NCBI GenBank assembly: GCA_964019155.1
Contig: OZ025243.1
Location: 30,951,371-31,015,370, forward strand
Length of the DNA: 64,000 nucleotides
Direction: 5' to 3'
Source of the DNA: Osedax fenrisi
Lineage: Eukaryota > Annelida > Polychaeta > Sabellida > Siboglinidae
This document shows, piece after piece, positions 11,832 to 20,863 of this stretch. Made by a program: the position numbers and the translations under genes. The notes below the pieces were generated by a model. The model was not told the DNA's origin. It was given only the letters and a program-made list of their open reading frames with translations, and searched no databases. Positions within the stretch are counted from its first letter, which is position 1. Every line of letters starts with the position of its first letter.

Positions 11832-13066
11832 GTATATGAATATTAATTTAATATCACTAAATTAAATTAATTTTAAGTAGTCTAATCTGAAATTCAAAGT
11901 TTGACCATATTCTTATTTTTTAATAAAATATAGATTATATAGATTATATCCGTAGAAAATATGTATAGATTGTTAATGTTTATCATTTTTAGGATATTAT
12001 TTATTTTATCCCGAAAATAATATTTACTTTTGTATAATTTTTTCCATTTAAACAGTTATTATTATTATTATTATTATTTCATAATTAATTATATATAATA
12101 TAATTAGAATATATTGCACTATCATTTGTAAACTATAGGTTACCAATATAGGTTTATACATTACAACTATGTTTTATTAAGTGTTTTTAATATTTATATA
12201 TTTATATTCTATAAATAGATATACAATATCTCAATACAGTGTTTATTTTGTGTTCTTTTTTTCTATTAATTTAGTATTTGTATATTTCGTTAATTTATAT
12301 CATTATTAGTAAATTTATTATTCGCCGACCTACATGGGGTCAATAAGGTCATACAATGTTGTGTATCAACAATAACCATCATTAAACGTATTGTTTGTAC
12401 AATCATCATTATAATCACTTATTATTTAACTATAATACATGCACTTATATGTTAACCTGAATTGCTTGATCTTTGATTTCACCCAGCTAATATTATATAT
12501 ATATAAAGTATAATTGCTATATATTATATAGATATAATATTTTTAATGTCGTATAATAACTAATTACGCATTATAAGTTACAATTTATAACCATTATAGT
12601 TATATTTCATTTTGTTAAACTTAGTTCTAAAATCATTCTTAACATTGAATATTTTCTAAATGTTTACCTTTCACATCTTTGCTATTAATGTAATATAAGT
12701 ATATTAGATATGTTATCGTGGCAAATATTTATACTTTATACTTTCGATTACATATTTCGACTATGTATTTGCTTAATCAATTAATTAGACATATTAATCT
12801 ATCTAGTAAAACAATGAGTCATTTCTGTCATCGTAGCCATCACCACCTCGTATAGTTCAGTGTAGTGAGAAGATTGCATGTTCCTATGCGACATATAGAC
12901 GCTTAGCGAGTGAATCGTAATGAACGACGCCCATTTCCAGTACGATCCGGAACAGGCTAATTACGTGTCGTTATCGCGGCTGGCTTCCGGCCGAGATTCG
13001 GAGTTCGTGCAGCTGGTGGCGAAGTCAACGATCCGAGTGTACGACGCCTTCCTCAAGACACTCTAG
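1503..13066 (+). CDS. MTERF3: MTERF3-like mitochondrial mTERF-family protein, C-terminal part, six exons
   Basis: Exons 1503-1612, 4863-5025, 6856-6923, 7580-7670, 9691-9842 and 12941-13066 join with matching phases to 235 codons and a stop. MTERF3 is a mitochondrial-matrix, nucleic-acid-binding protein made of helical mTERF repeats; in animals it acts on mitochondrial transcription and ribosome assembly. The family's hallmark helix-turn pattern ending in a proline is repeated: [28 protein letters not shown]. The order of segments and the C-terminus ([12 protein letters not shown]...[12 protein letters not shown]) follow vertebrate MTERF3 closely, including the YDP and NYVSL motifs and the final FLKTL. 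The mitochondrial targeting peptide and first repeats must lie upstream of the window. Intron 5 is enlarged by two LINE fragments. No frameshift or internal stop is present. The subfamily is my reading by memory of the family; the exon structure is seen directly. Confidence 0.85.
1607..1784. repeat. Minisatellite, ~57-bp units, beginning at the donor of the first exon
   Basis: Two full units and one partial. Each carries GTTACAGSCCA, a run of C (CCCCCCAGGGTTAAG) and GCGGTAGTAAGG or a variant. The first unit starts with the exon's last bases CTACAG, so the repeat appears to have grown from the exon end. The second copy supplies a decoy donor at 1670. Confidence 0.8.
1785..1859. other. Intron 1, short unique AT-rich spacer
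   Basis: Nothing recognisable between the donor-linked minisatellite and the MITE-like element that starts at 1860. Confidence 0.5.
1860..2630. mobile_element. MITE-like DNA transposon with 12-bp perfect terminal inverted repeats
   Basis: The ends are CGTAAAGCTGCG and its exact complement. Just inside both ends lie GTTCACA-type and GATTTTGC blocks, and the motif TTTTGCTGCAAAGTTGCTGC is repeated in the interior. No transposase is present; the open frames over it are made of the internal repeats. If the TIR is trimmed to AAGCTGCG the element is flanked by TA on both sides. Superfamily undetermined. Confidence 0.65.
2631..4746. other. Rest of MTERF3 intron 1
   Basis: AT-rich and without recognisable genes. 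From about 3640 to 3960 it is a degenerate tandem array of phrases like ACACCTAACC and CCTACACCTAA. Two incomplete A+T runs lie near 3480-3540. No exon-like sequence was recognised. Confidence 0.5.
4747..4858. repeat. Tandem 14-bp repeat, eight units, ending at a splice acceptor
   Basis: Units are variants of ATTACATCATAACT, eight in a row without length change. The last unit is followed directly by ACAG, the acceptor of the next exon. The repeat therefore replaces the whole 3' splice tract of the intron. Confidence 0.9.
4863..5025 (+). CDS. MTERF3: MTERF3 exon 2 in window
   Basis: 54 codons plus one base. It begins [17 protein letters not shown] and continues through [25 protein letters not shown], covering the repeat equivalent to ENLKTRVAYL...FFQKEL in vertebrate MTERF3. 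Acceptor GCTACAG; donor ACCG|GTCGGT, the only GTC donor in the window, chosen because it alone gives the phase needed by the next exon. Confidence 0.88.
5097..5439. mobile_element. MITE with ~29-bp terminal inverted repeats and a 6-bp target duplication
   Basis: The ends read CCATAGAGCTAGAGAGAAAT and, inverted, CCATAGAGTTAGAGAGAAAT. GTCAGA directly flanks both sides (5091-5096 and 5440-5445). Inside, two related blocks (GCCATCTTGCGGTGAC and GCCATTTTGCCGTGAC) lie in direct order. No coding sequence. Superfamily not identified. Confidence 0.8.
5446..6855. other. Rest of MTERF3 intron 2
   Basis: AT-rich, with (TA) runs near 5840-5870 and 6535-6552. Bases 6275-6302 (ATATCCGTGATGAAATATCT) resemble inner parts of the MITE remnant near 59,030. 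No exon recognised other than the one at 6856. Confidence 0.5.
6856..6923 (+). CDS. MTERF3: MTERF3 exon 3 in window (68 bp)
   Basis: Two bases complete Gly, then 22 codons reading [20 protein letters not shown] and IK. This is the next mTERF repeat, equivalent to TRDLVVRLPRLLTGS in vertebrates. Acceptor AACAG, donor AAA|GTAAGC, phase 0. Too short to be seen by an open-frame scan. Confidence 0.85.
6924..7579. other. MTERF3 intron 3
   Basis: AT-rich, with (AAT), (TA) and (CA) runs (7063-7090, 7262-7303). No other feature seen. Confidence 0.5.
7580..7670 (+). CDS. MTERF3: MTERF3 exon 4 in window
   Basis: 30 codons plus one base: [19 protein letters not shown], then [11 protein letters not shown], one complete mTERF repeat. 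Acceptor CGTGTAG, donor CTCG|GTTAGT. The donor hexamer is the first unit of a 17-bp tandem repeat. Confidence 0.85.
7671..7738. repeat. Four 17-bp tandem units, each starting with the donor motif GTTAGT
   Basis: Units start at 7671, 7688, 7705 and 7722, all exactly 17 bp; a degraded GTTAAT follows at 7739. The first unit is the real 5' splice site of MTERF3 exon 4, so the intron offers a ladder of donor-like hexamers. Confidence 0.9.
7739..9690. other. Rest of MTERF3 intron 4
   Basis: Mostly AT-rich unique sequence. 8466-8560 (TGATTGATTGATATTTTATT followed by AAGTATAAAGTATAAACG) looks like a LINE 3' end and has an inverted relative at 12710-12785. A (TAGATAA)n run lies at 9199-9225. The intron ends in a (CA) tract (9629-9690) that leads into the acceptor of the next exon. 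Confidence 0.5.
9629..9690. repeat. (CA)n tract serving as splice acceptor region
   Basis: About 60 bp of CA dinucleotides with few interruptions, ending ACACCCACAG immediately before MTERF3 exon 5. It is the second of three acceptors in the window preceded by a CA repeat. Confidence 0.9.
9691..9842 (+). CDS. MTERF3: MTERF3 exon 5 in window
   Basis: Two bases plus 50 codons: [20 protein letters not shown], then [20 protein letters not shown] and [10 protein letters not shown]. It matches the vertebrate region TETFDFVHN...FKVKERHLFL. Donor CAG|GTTAGA, phase 0. The part after ITSDP is arginine-rich and fits the mTERF pattern less well than the rest. Confidence 0.82.
9843..10309. repeat. Start of MTERF3 intron 5 with an ~83-bp tandem duplication
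   Basis: The sequence beginning TATGCTTTATGAGTTGATGA at about 9905 is repeated in direct order about 83 bp later, ending near 10065. The remainder is AT-rich with (ATT) and (TA) runs. Confidence 0.7.
10310..11365 (-). mobile_element. 5'-truncated LINE fragment, reverse transcriptase and C-terminus, L2/Crack-like
   Basis: An open frame of about 350 codons carries reverse transcriptase motif B ([13 protein letters not shown]), motif C (YADDIQLY) and the C-terminal pattern [20 protein letters not shown], followed by a WNTLP...[10 protein letters not shown] end. These features are typical of the L2/CR1/Crack group of non-LTR retrotransposons. The endonuclease and motif A are missing, so the copy is 5' truncated. 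It lies antisense inside MTERF3 intron 5. The long undamaged frame suggests a fairly young insertion. Confidence 0.8.
11366..11665 (-). mobile_element. RTE/CR1-type LINE 3' fragment, decayed
   Basis: Reading on the minus strand, short pieces [30 protein letters not shown] and [15 protein letters not shown] are separated by stop codons. This is the usual C-terminus of insect endonuclease-reverse transcriptase proteins. It directly precedes the L2-like fragment on the same strand, forming a chimeric remnant. Confidence 0.6.
11666..12940. other. Rest of MTERF3 intron 5
   Basis: A 140-bp (TA) tract with ATATTATAAA interruptions (about 11681-11826), then AT-rich unique sequence. 12710-12785 (TACTTTATACTTTCGATTAC, then TATTTGCTTAATCAATTAAT) is an inverted relative of 8466-8560, probably two copies of one retroposon 3' end. 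Confidence 0.5.
12941..13066 (+). CDS. MTERF3: MTERF3 last exon and stop
   Basis: 41 codons and [23 protein letters not shown], then [20 protein letters not shown] and a final L. The acceptor TTTCCAG is preferred because joining there gives LNRDQ-YDP, matching the vertebrate GRAQYDP motif in phase 0; longer versions run into an in-frame TGA at 12911. A minisatellite begins at the stop codon itself. Confidence 0.9.
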   Translation, partial: YDPEQANYVSLSRLASGRDSEFVQLVAKSTIRVYDAFLKTL

Positions 13067-13265
13067 AAGGCGTGGCCTAGGGGCGTGCCTATACTCTCTG
13101 GAGGCGTGTTCTCAGTTCTAGGGGCGTTCCTATGCTCCAGGAGGCGTGTTCTCGGTGGCCTAGGGGCGTGTTCTATACTCTAGGAGGCGTGTTCTCAGTT
13201 CTATGGGCGTGACTATGCTCTAGGAGGCGTGTTCTCAGTTCTAGGGGCGTGTCTATGCTCTAAAA
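13061..13265. repeat. Minisatellite anchored at the MTERF3 stop codon
   Basis: Five to six degenerate units built from CTCTAGGAGGCGTGTTCTC and AGTTCTAGGGGCGTG. The first unit, CTCTAGAAGGCGTGG, contains the stop codon. Unlike its surroundings it is GC-rich. It would lie in the 3' UTR. Confidence 0.85.
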
Positions 13266-13266
13266 G

Positions 13267-14753
13267 AGCAGGTACAACAATACGATATGTGCGTTATCGA
13301 TATATTTTATGTCTAATTTAACGTAGAAGGGCGTTTTCTATACTTTGGGGGAGTGTTACACACGCCTTCTGAAGAGTGTTTAGTCTCGAATATGATACAC
13401 CGTCATTTATCCATGATCATAGTTGTGTTCTGTATATATATATATATATCTCGATAGGCTGAATTTTTGTAAATATCTAAATATCTAAATATTAAAACTA
13501 TTATTTTATTATTATTATGTATCCCTGTTAATAATGTTCATTGTTGAAAATATGTTGTATATGTTTTAAATATTTGTATATGTTGATTTGTGAATTCTTT
13601 TATAATACCATTTAATAAATATGTATTATTTCAAATTAAAATTGTTTATAAATCATTTAGGAAATATAATATATTATTGTATAATATGTACATTATATTT
13701 AATTATAAATTATTTGATAAATAAATTATACGAAATATATTTTGTTATCTTCTAATTTATATATATTTTGTTTTTTACTCAATAAAAAAACTACTTATAT
13801 ATATAAGCAATCAAATTTATAATATGAATGATAATTTAAATCATAATTATAAATCATTGCAAGTTTATTAATACAACAACTATCAAGGTATCTCAGAAAA
13901 TAAGATAATGAACCTATATATGTTACAAAAGATATTTCATTTTATTAATTCGTGAAATTAATTGAAAATTGCTCCATCTGTACTGCTAACTATTTATTTC
14001 TAACTCTATTTTTAGTATATATTTGTTTACATGTTAACTTGAAAATATGTACATATTTGAATATAAATAATTATTTTAAGAATATACCATTATATAAGAA
14101 ATATTTGTCTTAAAATATACAGCCCTATTCCAGTAATATGATAAATCAATAAGTTTATTTTCATTGTAAAATTATACTTTTTGTAACATATTTTATAATG
14201 AGTTTGACTTTTCTCTATTGAAATATGTAAAGTGATACTATTATCACTTATATTTCAAACTAATCTGCATTCAAATAGATTTCATTTAAATAGATATAAG
14301 TGGCATATCTTTGCTTCCTAAAATCATTAAACATGTAACATAGATAGATAGTATCCATTGAGCTAGTGGGATAGGGCTTCTCTCTCTAGCTCTATGATAG
14401 TAGCTAGCAGAGTAGCTAAATCCTAGAGTGTATAGGATTAATTTAACAACAAACCAACATCTATTATGAATGTATATATTTGAAAATAATATAAATAAAT
14501 CAATAAATATTATTTAAAAATAATCAATATACATTTAATTAACTATTTATTAACTGTTATTAATAAAATAAACTATAATGATATTTTTTGTAATAATTTT
14601 ATATATAATAATATATATATATATAAATAATGTATATACCTATACTTATATTAGTAATTAATAATTATAATTTAATTTAAATTATTCATATTTTTATTAT
14701 ATCTCAATGTAATTTATTAACTAGCAAACATAATAAATTCCATGCATCTATAT

Positions 14754-14815
<62 letters not shown>

Positions 14816-15067
14816 AGATATATTTATATAAGATTTATACATGAAAATATTGTTCATTAGTATCATTACTTTATTATTTGATGATGTAATATTATCCCAA
14901 CTGTAAGTTATAGTTACCATAGCTGTAACTATAGTAACATTACCCCAATTATATGTGTGTCACACCTTCAATATGAATATAGGCTATTATTATAATATTA
15001 TCTATAGTGATATTAAACAGCTTCATATATATATATATAACCTTAATATCATAATAAATATACAATA
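13267..15067. other. MTERF3 3' flank and AT-rich spacer
   Basis: AATAAA occurs at 13614-13619 and could be a polyadenylation signal, though such hexamers are frequent in DNA this AT-rich. A 50-bp (TA) run lies at 14755-14808. CTCTCTCTAGCTCTATGATA at 14379 resembles the terminal repeat of the 5097 MITE. No gene seen. Confidence 0.5.
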
Positions 15068-15075
15068 CATGTATG

Positions 15076-17729
15076 TAGGGGCGTCGGAACGATATTTTTT
15101 ATGGGGGGGGGCTATTTATTTCTATGTTATATTATATATCCTATTATTTATTACTAATATAATTACATTGTACTAACTATATCTTATTAATATCATATAC
15201 CTCTTTAGTCTATGTTAACCATATAATATGCAATTAATAATATTTAATTTGTATAACAATGAGTAGGAATATATTAGAAAATAAATAATAAACATTACAT
15301 AATTTATTATTATATAAATATAGATTTTTATTTATAAATATACCCATCTCAATTGTGTGAATTATTTTTTGATTGATATTTGCCAATACTAATGCATTTA
15401 ATCTACTATCTAGCATAGTAGATCGTAACAACGTATTTATTATTCGTAGCTTACTAAATCCACACTAACATGACACAGAACTTGAGGGGTAAACCAATAA
15501 AATGTGATCAAATCTCTTATGCCAGAAAATATTTTTTGAATTTTAGGAGATTGTTCCATCATGTATATGTTTATCCTCATCAGATAGTGTTGAACATATT
15601 GATTGATTTGGACATATGGAAATTCGATCTTTCAATCGTTAATTCTTCATACATATTTTAATAACATCTGTATAGTGTAGAAAATTAATAGGATTAATAA
15701 GATTAATCTAAAAAAACAAACCTTTTTTTTCATGAATTATATTATTTGTAATAATGATTACTTTAATTTATAAGAATGTATAAATAATATTTTCTTAGTA
15801 TAAAATTTGGTTATAATTTTCATTATTATGGAATCAAACAACTCAGTATATTTTATTCTGTAAATACTAATGATAAAGTATATTAACTTATTAACTGATA
15901 ATATCTAATCACATGCTTATATTAACATAACATTAACAATGTTATATTATTTTATCTAGATGAGGTACCTTACATAGTCTTTTAAACTTTCATTACTATT
16001 CATCTCATACATATTTATAATAATTTATATTATATGTCTTATTATTATTCTCTGAATTAGATATACTTAGATATACTTAGAAAATTAAATTAGATATATT
16101 TAAAATTAAAATAAATTTTTATAATATTTTATTATAAATATTTATTATAAGCTATATTGTATTTTATAAAATGTTTTATTTAACCTTGAATCAATATAAA
16201 AACTTGTATATATAAAATATAAAATACTTTTGTTTCTATATCTTCAATGAATGTGTGCAAATTATTTCTATCATTATTCAATTTAATTAGAATCATCTTT
16301 ACTATTATCTGATCCTTTATGTTTAGTTATTATTGATTTTTATTATTATTAGGTATATATAATTATAATCATATATGCTTTCAAGTATATTTTTTATAAA
16401 TGTTACCTTCAATAGTATTTGTTGGTATCATGAAAGCTTTCACCTTCATATCAACGCTTTAAAATATAAAACTTTAAATATTCATAGAAAAAATATTTGA
16501 CTTATTCATATTTTTTAATAATAAATTTGCAATATATTTGTGGTCATTGGTAATATAATCTAATTCTTTATATTATTTCAGTGCATCGATTAAACCACTA
16601 TATAGATCTAATGTTGTTTTAATACATGATTTTCGCAGTCCATCTTGTTGGGCATATTGGTTTCAATTTCTTTGCTTTGTTATTATTAGTATTATATACA
16701 ATCCGGAATTTGATCGTTTGTTCATATAATAATCCCACATCATGAACCACTCTCAAGGCTTTGCTTATATTTATATTATTATCTAATGATTATGCTATTA
16801 AGTTAGTGCGATGAGCTCCACATTATGTATACAAAGTTAATGGCTGTCTATTCATTAGTATAGTCTTTACACTATTATATTGACCAGACATATTAGCTGC
16901 ACCGTCATATGACTGTCTTCTTAATTTAGAAATAGGCAAGTTAAGATGTTAAAGTTCAGATAACATTAAATTTGCTATATTTAAGTTGTATCCTCGGTCA
17001 TATTGCATATTAATATGCATATTTCTTTAATTTATAGTTTTTATGCAAAAATCGAACCATCAAAATGTCCTGCTCACTTCCGGATATATCTTGAATTCCA
17101 TCACATTGAATTGAGAAACTTACATTAATATCTTATAATCAAATATTGAATAATTAAGATTTATATAGTTGAATAATTTCATTCTTAATATCACCAGATA
17201 ACAACAAGTATCTCTCAGAGATTATCTCATGAATATTATCATAGTTCATGGATGGGGGTGGGGCAAACAATACTTAGCCCCCCCCCCCATATGTTTGGTA
17301 ACATTCTTTAGAAAAAATGTTTATTAACAAAGATAATATACTAGATTTAATATATATAAAATTTATTAATACACATTTCATGGGGGGGGGGGGGGGCAAA
17401 CAATACTTATCCCCCCCCCCATATTTTTGGTAAAATTCTTTAGAAAAAATGTTTATTAACAAAGACAATATACTAGATTTAATATATATAAAATGTATTA
17501 ATACAAATTTCATGGGGGGGGGGGGGGGCAAACAATACTTAGCCCCCCCCCATATGTTTGGTAAAATTCTTTAGAAATTTTATTATTAACAAAGACAATA
17601 TACTAGATTTAATATATATATAACATTTATTAATACACATTTCATGGGGGGGCAAAACATACTTAGCCCCCCCCATATTTTTGAATGGGGGGGTCCGATA
17701 CCCCCCGCCCCCCTGTTCCGACGCCCCTA
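15076..17729 (-). mobile_element. hAT-superfamily DNA transposon, decayed transposase, complete ends
   Basis: The ends TAGGGGCGTCGGAAC and GTTCCGACGCCCCTA are perfect 15-bp inverted repeats flanked by an exact 8-bp duplication CATGTATG (15068-15075, 17730-17737), the hAT hallmark. On the minus strand the C-terminal dimerisation region is recognisable as FSKLRIINT followed by LRSTMLDSRLNALVLANIN near 15360-15440. Further upstream, 16600-16900 reads as a degenerate DUF4371/ZMYM1-like transposase core (GQYNSV, QPLTLYT, CGAHRTN). Many stops and frameshifts show that no transposase can be made. The right 500 bp is a tandem repeat with G and C runs. Confidence 0.88.
17248..17695. repeat. Subterminal ~132-bp tandem repeats with paired G-run and C-run
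   Basis: Units begin with CATGGGG at 17248, 17379, 17511 and 17643. Each has a run of up to 15 G, the phrase CAAACAATACTTAG, then 7 to 13 C, then about 90 bp of AT-rich sequence. The G-run and C-run can form a very stable hairpin. They lie inside the right end of the hAT element. Confidence 0.9.
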
Positions 17730-17737
17730 CATGTATG

Positions 17738-18706
<969 letters not shown>

Positions 18707-18906
18707 NNNNNNNNNNNNNNNNNNNNNNNNNNNNNNNNNNNNNNNNNNNNNNNNNNNNNNNNNNNNNNNNNNNNNNNNNNNNNNNNNNNNNNNNNNNNNN
18801 NNNNNNNNNNNNNNNNNNNNNNNNNNNNNNNNNNNNNNNNNNNNNNNNNNNNNNNNNNNNNNNNNNNNNNNNNNNNNNNNNNNNNNNNNNNNNNNNNNNN
18901 NNNNNN
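18707..18906. other. Assembly gap, exactly 200 N
   Basis: The round length suggests a placeholder rather than a measured size. It is bordered by (TA)-rich sequence on the left and (GT)n on the right, so the contig probably broke in a microsatellite. The lost sequence could hold exons. Confidence 0.97.
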
Positions 18907-18961
<55 letters not shown>

Positions 18962-19039
18962 CAATGCACACTGTGCATGTAGTAGTAGTAGTAGTAGTAG
19001 TAGTAGTAATAGTAGTTGTAGTAGTAGTAGTAGTAGTAG
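18907..19039. repeat. (GT)n followed by (AGT)n microsatellites
   Basis: (GT) runs from the gap edge to about 18960, then TAGTAG... from 18980 to 19039. Long frames read through these give only Thr/His, Tyr or Leu runs and are not genes. Confidence 0.9.
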
Positions 19040-19231
19040 TGGTGGTAGCAAATATATATGATGTATAACAATGTGTAAAAATGCATGGCTACATGTTCAT
19101 TTCTTAGTCCTGTCCTTGGTATTATGCAATTCCGATGTATTTATTTTACTGACATGATTACATATACAAACCCATTTCAGTATACATATATATATATATA
19201 TATATACATGTGACTCACGAATGAATCATCA

Positions 19232-19760
19232 GTGTTACACGATAGTGTGTACGCATGCGTGTGCGTGTTACGTATGCACCTAGCGGTGAACTTTCACTTC
19301 CTCCTCATCTTTCCCCTTCCTCCTCATCTTCCGCGAATGCTCATCACCGTCATCAGTTTTCTCATTACCGTTATTATCATAATTATTTCTATTAATAGCG
19401 ACGCGCGTCGCGCGCGGTCTTCATTTGCATTAACAGTTGTATCGCTGTGCACTAGCGCGCCCTCTATAGAATGGTAATTACGTTGACCGAAAGTAGATTC
19501 GCGAAACACTTAGTCCGGGTTGTGTGTGTGTGTGTGTAGAGAGCGCCGCGTGGTGGTGGCTGCGGTGGTGGTAGTGGTCATCCATTAGCATTAGCGACCC
19601 TACATACATAGGCGGACTACACGTGTACACTGTACGACGCCCGCCCCGTACCTCTAGAACGTCGTGCGGCGCGCGCGTTAATATACGACCACAAACGCAC
19701 GCGTACACTCGAGCGCGCAAGTGCATTACGTCTTGTATGTATTAATAGGTGAGCAGTTAC
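19232..19760. promoter_or_regulatory. CpG-rich stretch, possible promoter
   Basis: Contains CGACGCGCGTCGCGCGCGGT near 19400 and many other CpG, in strong contrast to its AT-rich surroundings, together with ATTTGCAT (octamer-like) just after it. It could be a promoter or first exon of an unseen gene, or the start of the adenylyl cyclase gene. The sequence shows base composition only. Confidence 0.3.
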
Positions 19761-19787
19761 TTTCTCTCGTATGAATGTACATTGTAA

Positions 19788-19826
<39 letters not shown>

Positions 19827-19835
19827 TATATATAA

Positions 19836-19889
<54 letters not shown>

Positions 19890-19892
<3 letters not shown>

Positions 19893-19935
19893 AGGCATAT
19901 GTAATCATGCCTACATATGTCACATACGATATACC

Positions 19936-19987
<52 letters not shown>

Positions 19988-20059
19988 GGTATATCGTATG
20001 TGACATATGTATTTACATATATACATATTTACTTATATGCATGATTACATATGCCTTAC
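19890..20059. repeat. TA-centred long palindrome (cruciform-forming)
   Basis: The outer arms GTAAGGCATATGTAATCATGC and its complement (19890-19910, 20039-20059) are perfect. Inner arms ATGTCACATACGATATACCG and complement flank a (TA) core of about 50 bp. The right side has an extra 30 bp between inner and outer arms. Confidence 0.9.
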
Positions 20060-20159
20060 ATTACATTTGTACAATCGAATACCTATAGATACGTATACAT
20101 ACATACGTGTGTGTGTGTGCGTGCGTATTGTGTTAACATTTATAATGTAGTTACGTAAT

Positions 20160-20330
20160 CTGTAGAAACAAACCGTGACGCTCCAAGGTCACGTGTATTC
20201 ATCACGTTCATTGATTGGCTCATTCGTATGTTATTGTTAATAACCAATCAGCGCGCTAATAGCATTACCCGACAAGGACGTGATGTCCTCGTTATATCTA
20301 CCCTCCCCCGCCCCCCATCAGCGTACATAT
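20160..20330. promoter_or_regulatory. CCAAT- and E-box-containing stretch, possible promoter
   Basis: Shows GGTCACGTG at 20187-20195, ATTGGCT and AACCAATCAGCG (CCAAT boxes in both orientations), and GACGTGATGTCC. It lies 0.6 kb before the minisatellite. No TATA box or transcript start can be decided. Confidence 0.3.
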
Positions 20331-20863
20331 TAATTATATTTAATTTAAGTTAGTATACATTTTGTATGCAATCATTTATGCACACAATAACTGCTACTGC
20401 AATAGAATGTATTTAATCTATAGATATATATTTTTCTATCCCTCACATATTTCTATTAAATCTCTTCCCTTCCCTCCCTTATATACCCCATTATTTCATA
20501 ACAATTGTTATGGTATACTGATATAGCAGAAGCAGTAGCAGTATTCACAACTCAAATACACATAGACCATAGTATATGGTAGTGGTAAGGATTGTGGTGG
20601 TAGTAGTAGTGATAATGGGGGTACAGAATTATGTGGTAATTACAAGACCTCCTATAACCTCGTGGTTATAGTAATTAGTAGCCGGTAGTGATTATATGCT
20701 AATAATAGGTTATACGAGAGAGAGTGGGTACACACACACCACTATTGCTAGTACTATGGGTACTCGCGTACGTGTGTATGTGTGCGGCTTTATATACACT
20801 GTGTATGTATGCGTGAATGTGTGTGTGAGTGTGTGAGTGTGTTCGTGTGCGGCACGGCGTAGT
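20331..20863. other. Spacer before the minisatellite
   Basis: Contains ACCTCCTATAACCTCG near 20647, a motif also found near 26469 and, in part, 36526, as well as short (GT)-rich sequence at 20770-20850. No gene seen. Confidence 0.5.

Noticed and set aside
12911..12940. A longer last MTERF3 exon including NDAHFQ
   Set aside because: The frame meets TGA at 12911 and no upstream AG gives an open phase 0 joint, whereas TTTCCAG at 12940 gives a junction matching the family motif QYDP.
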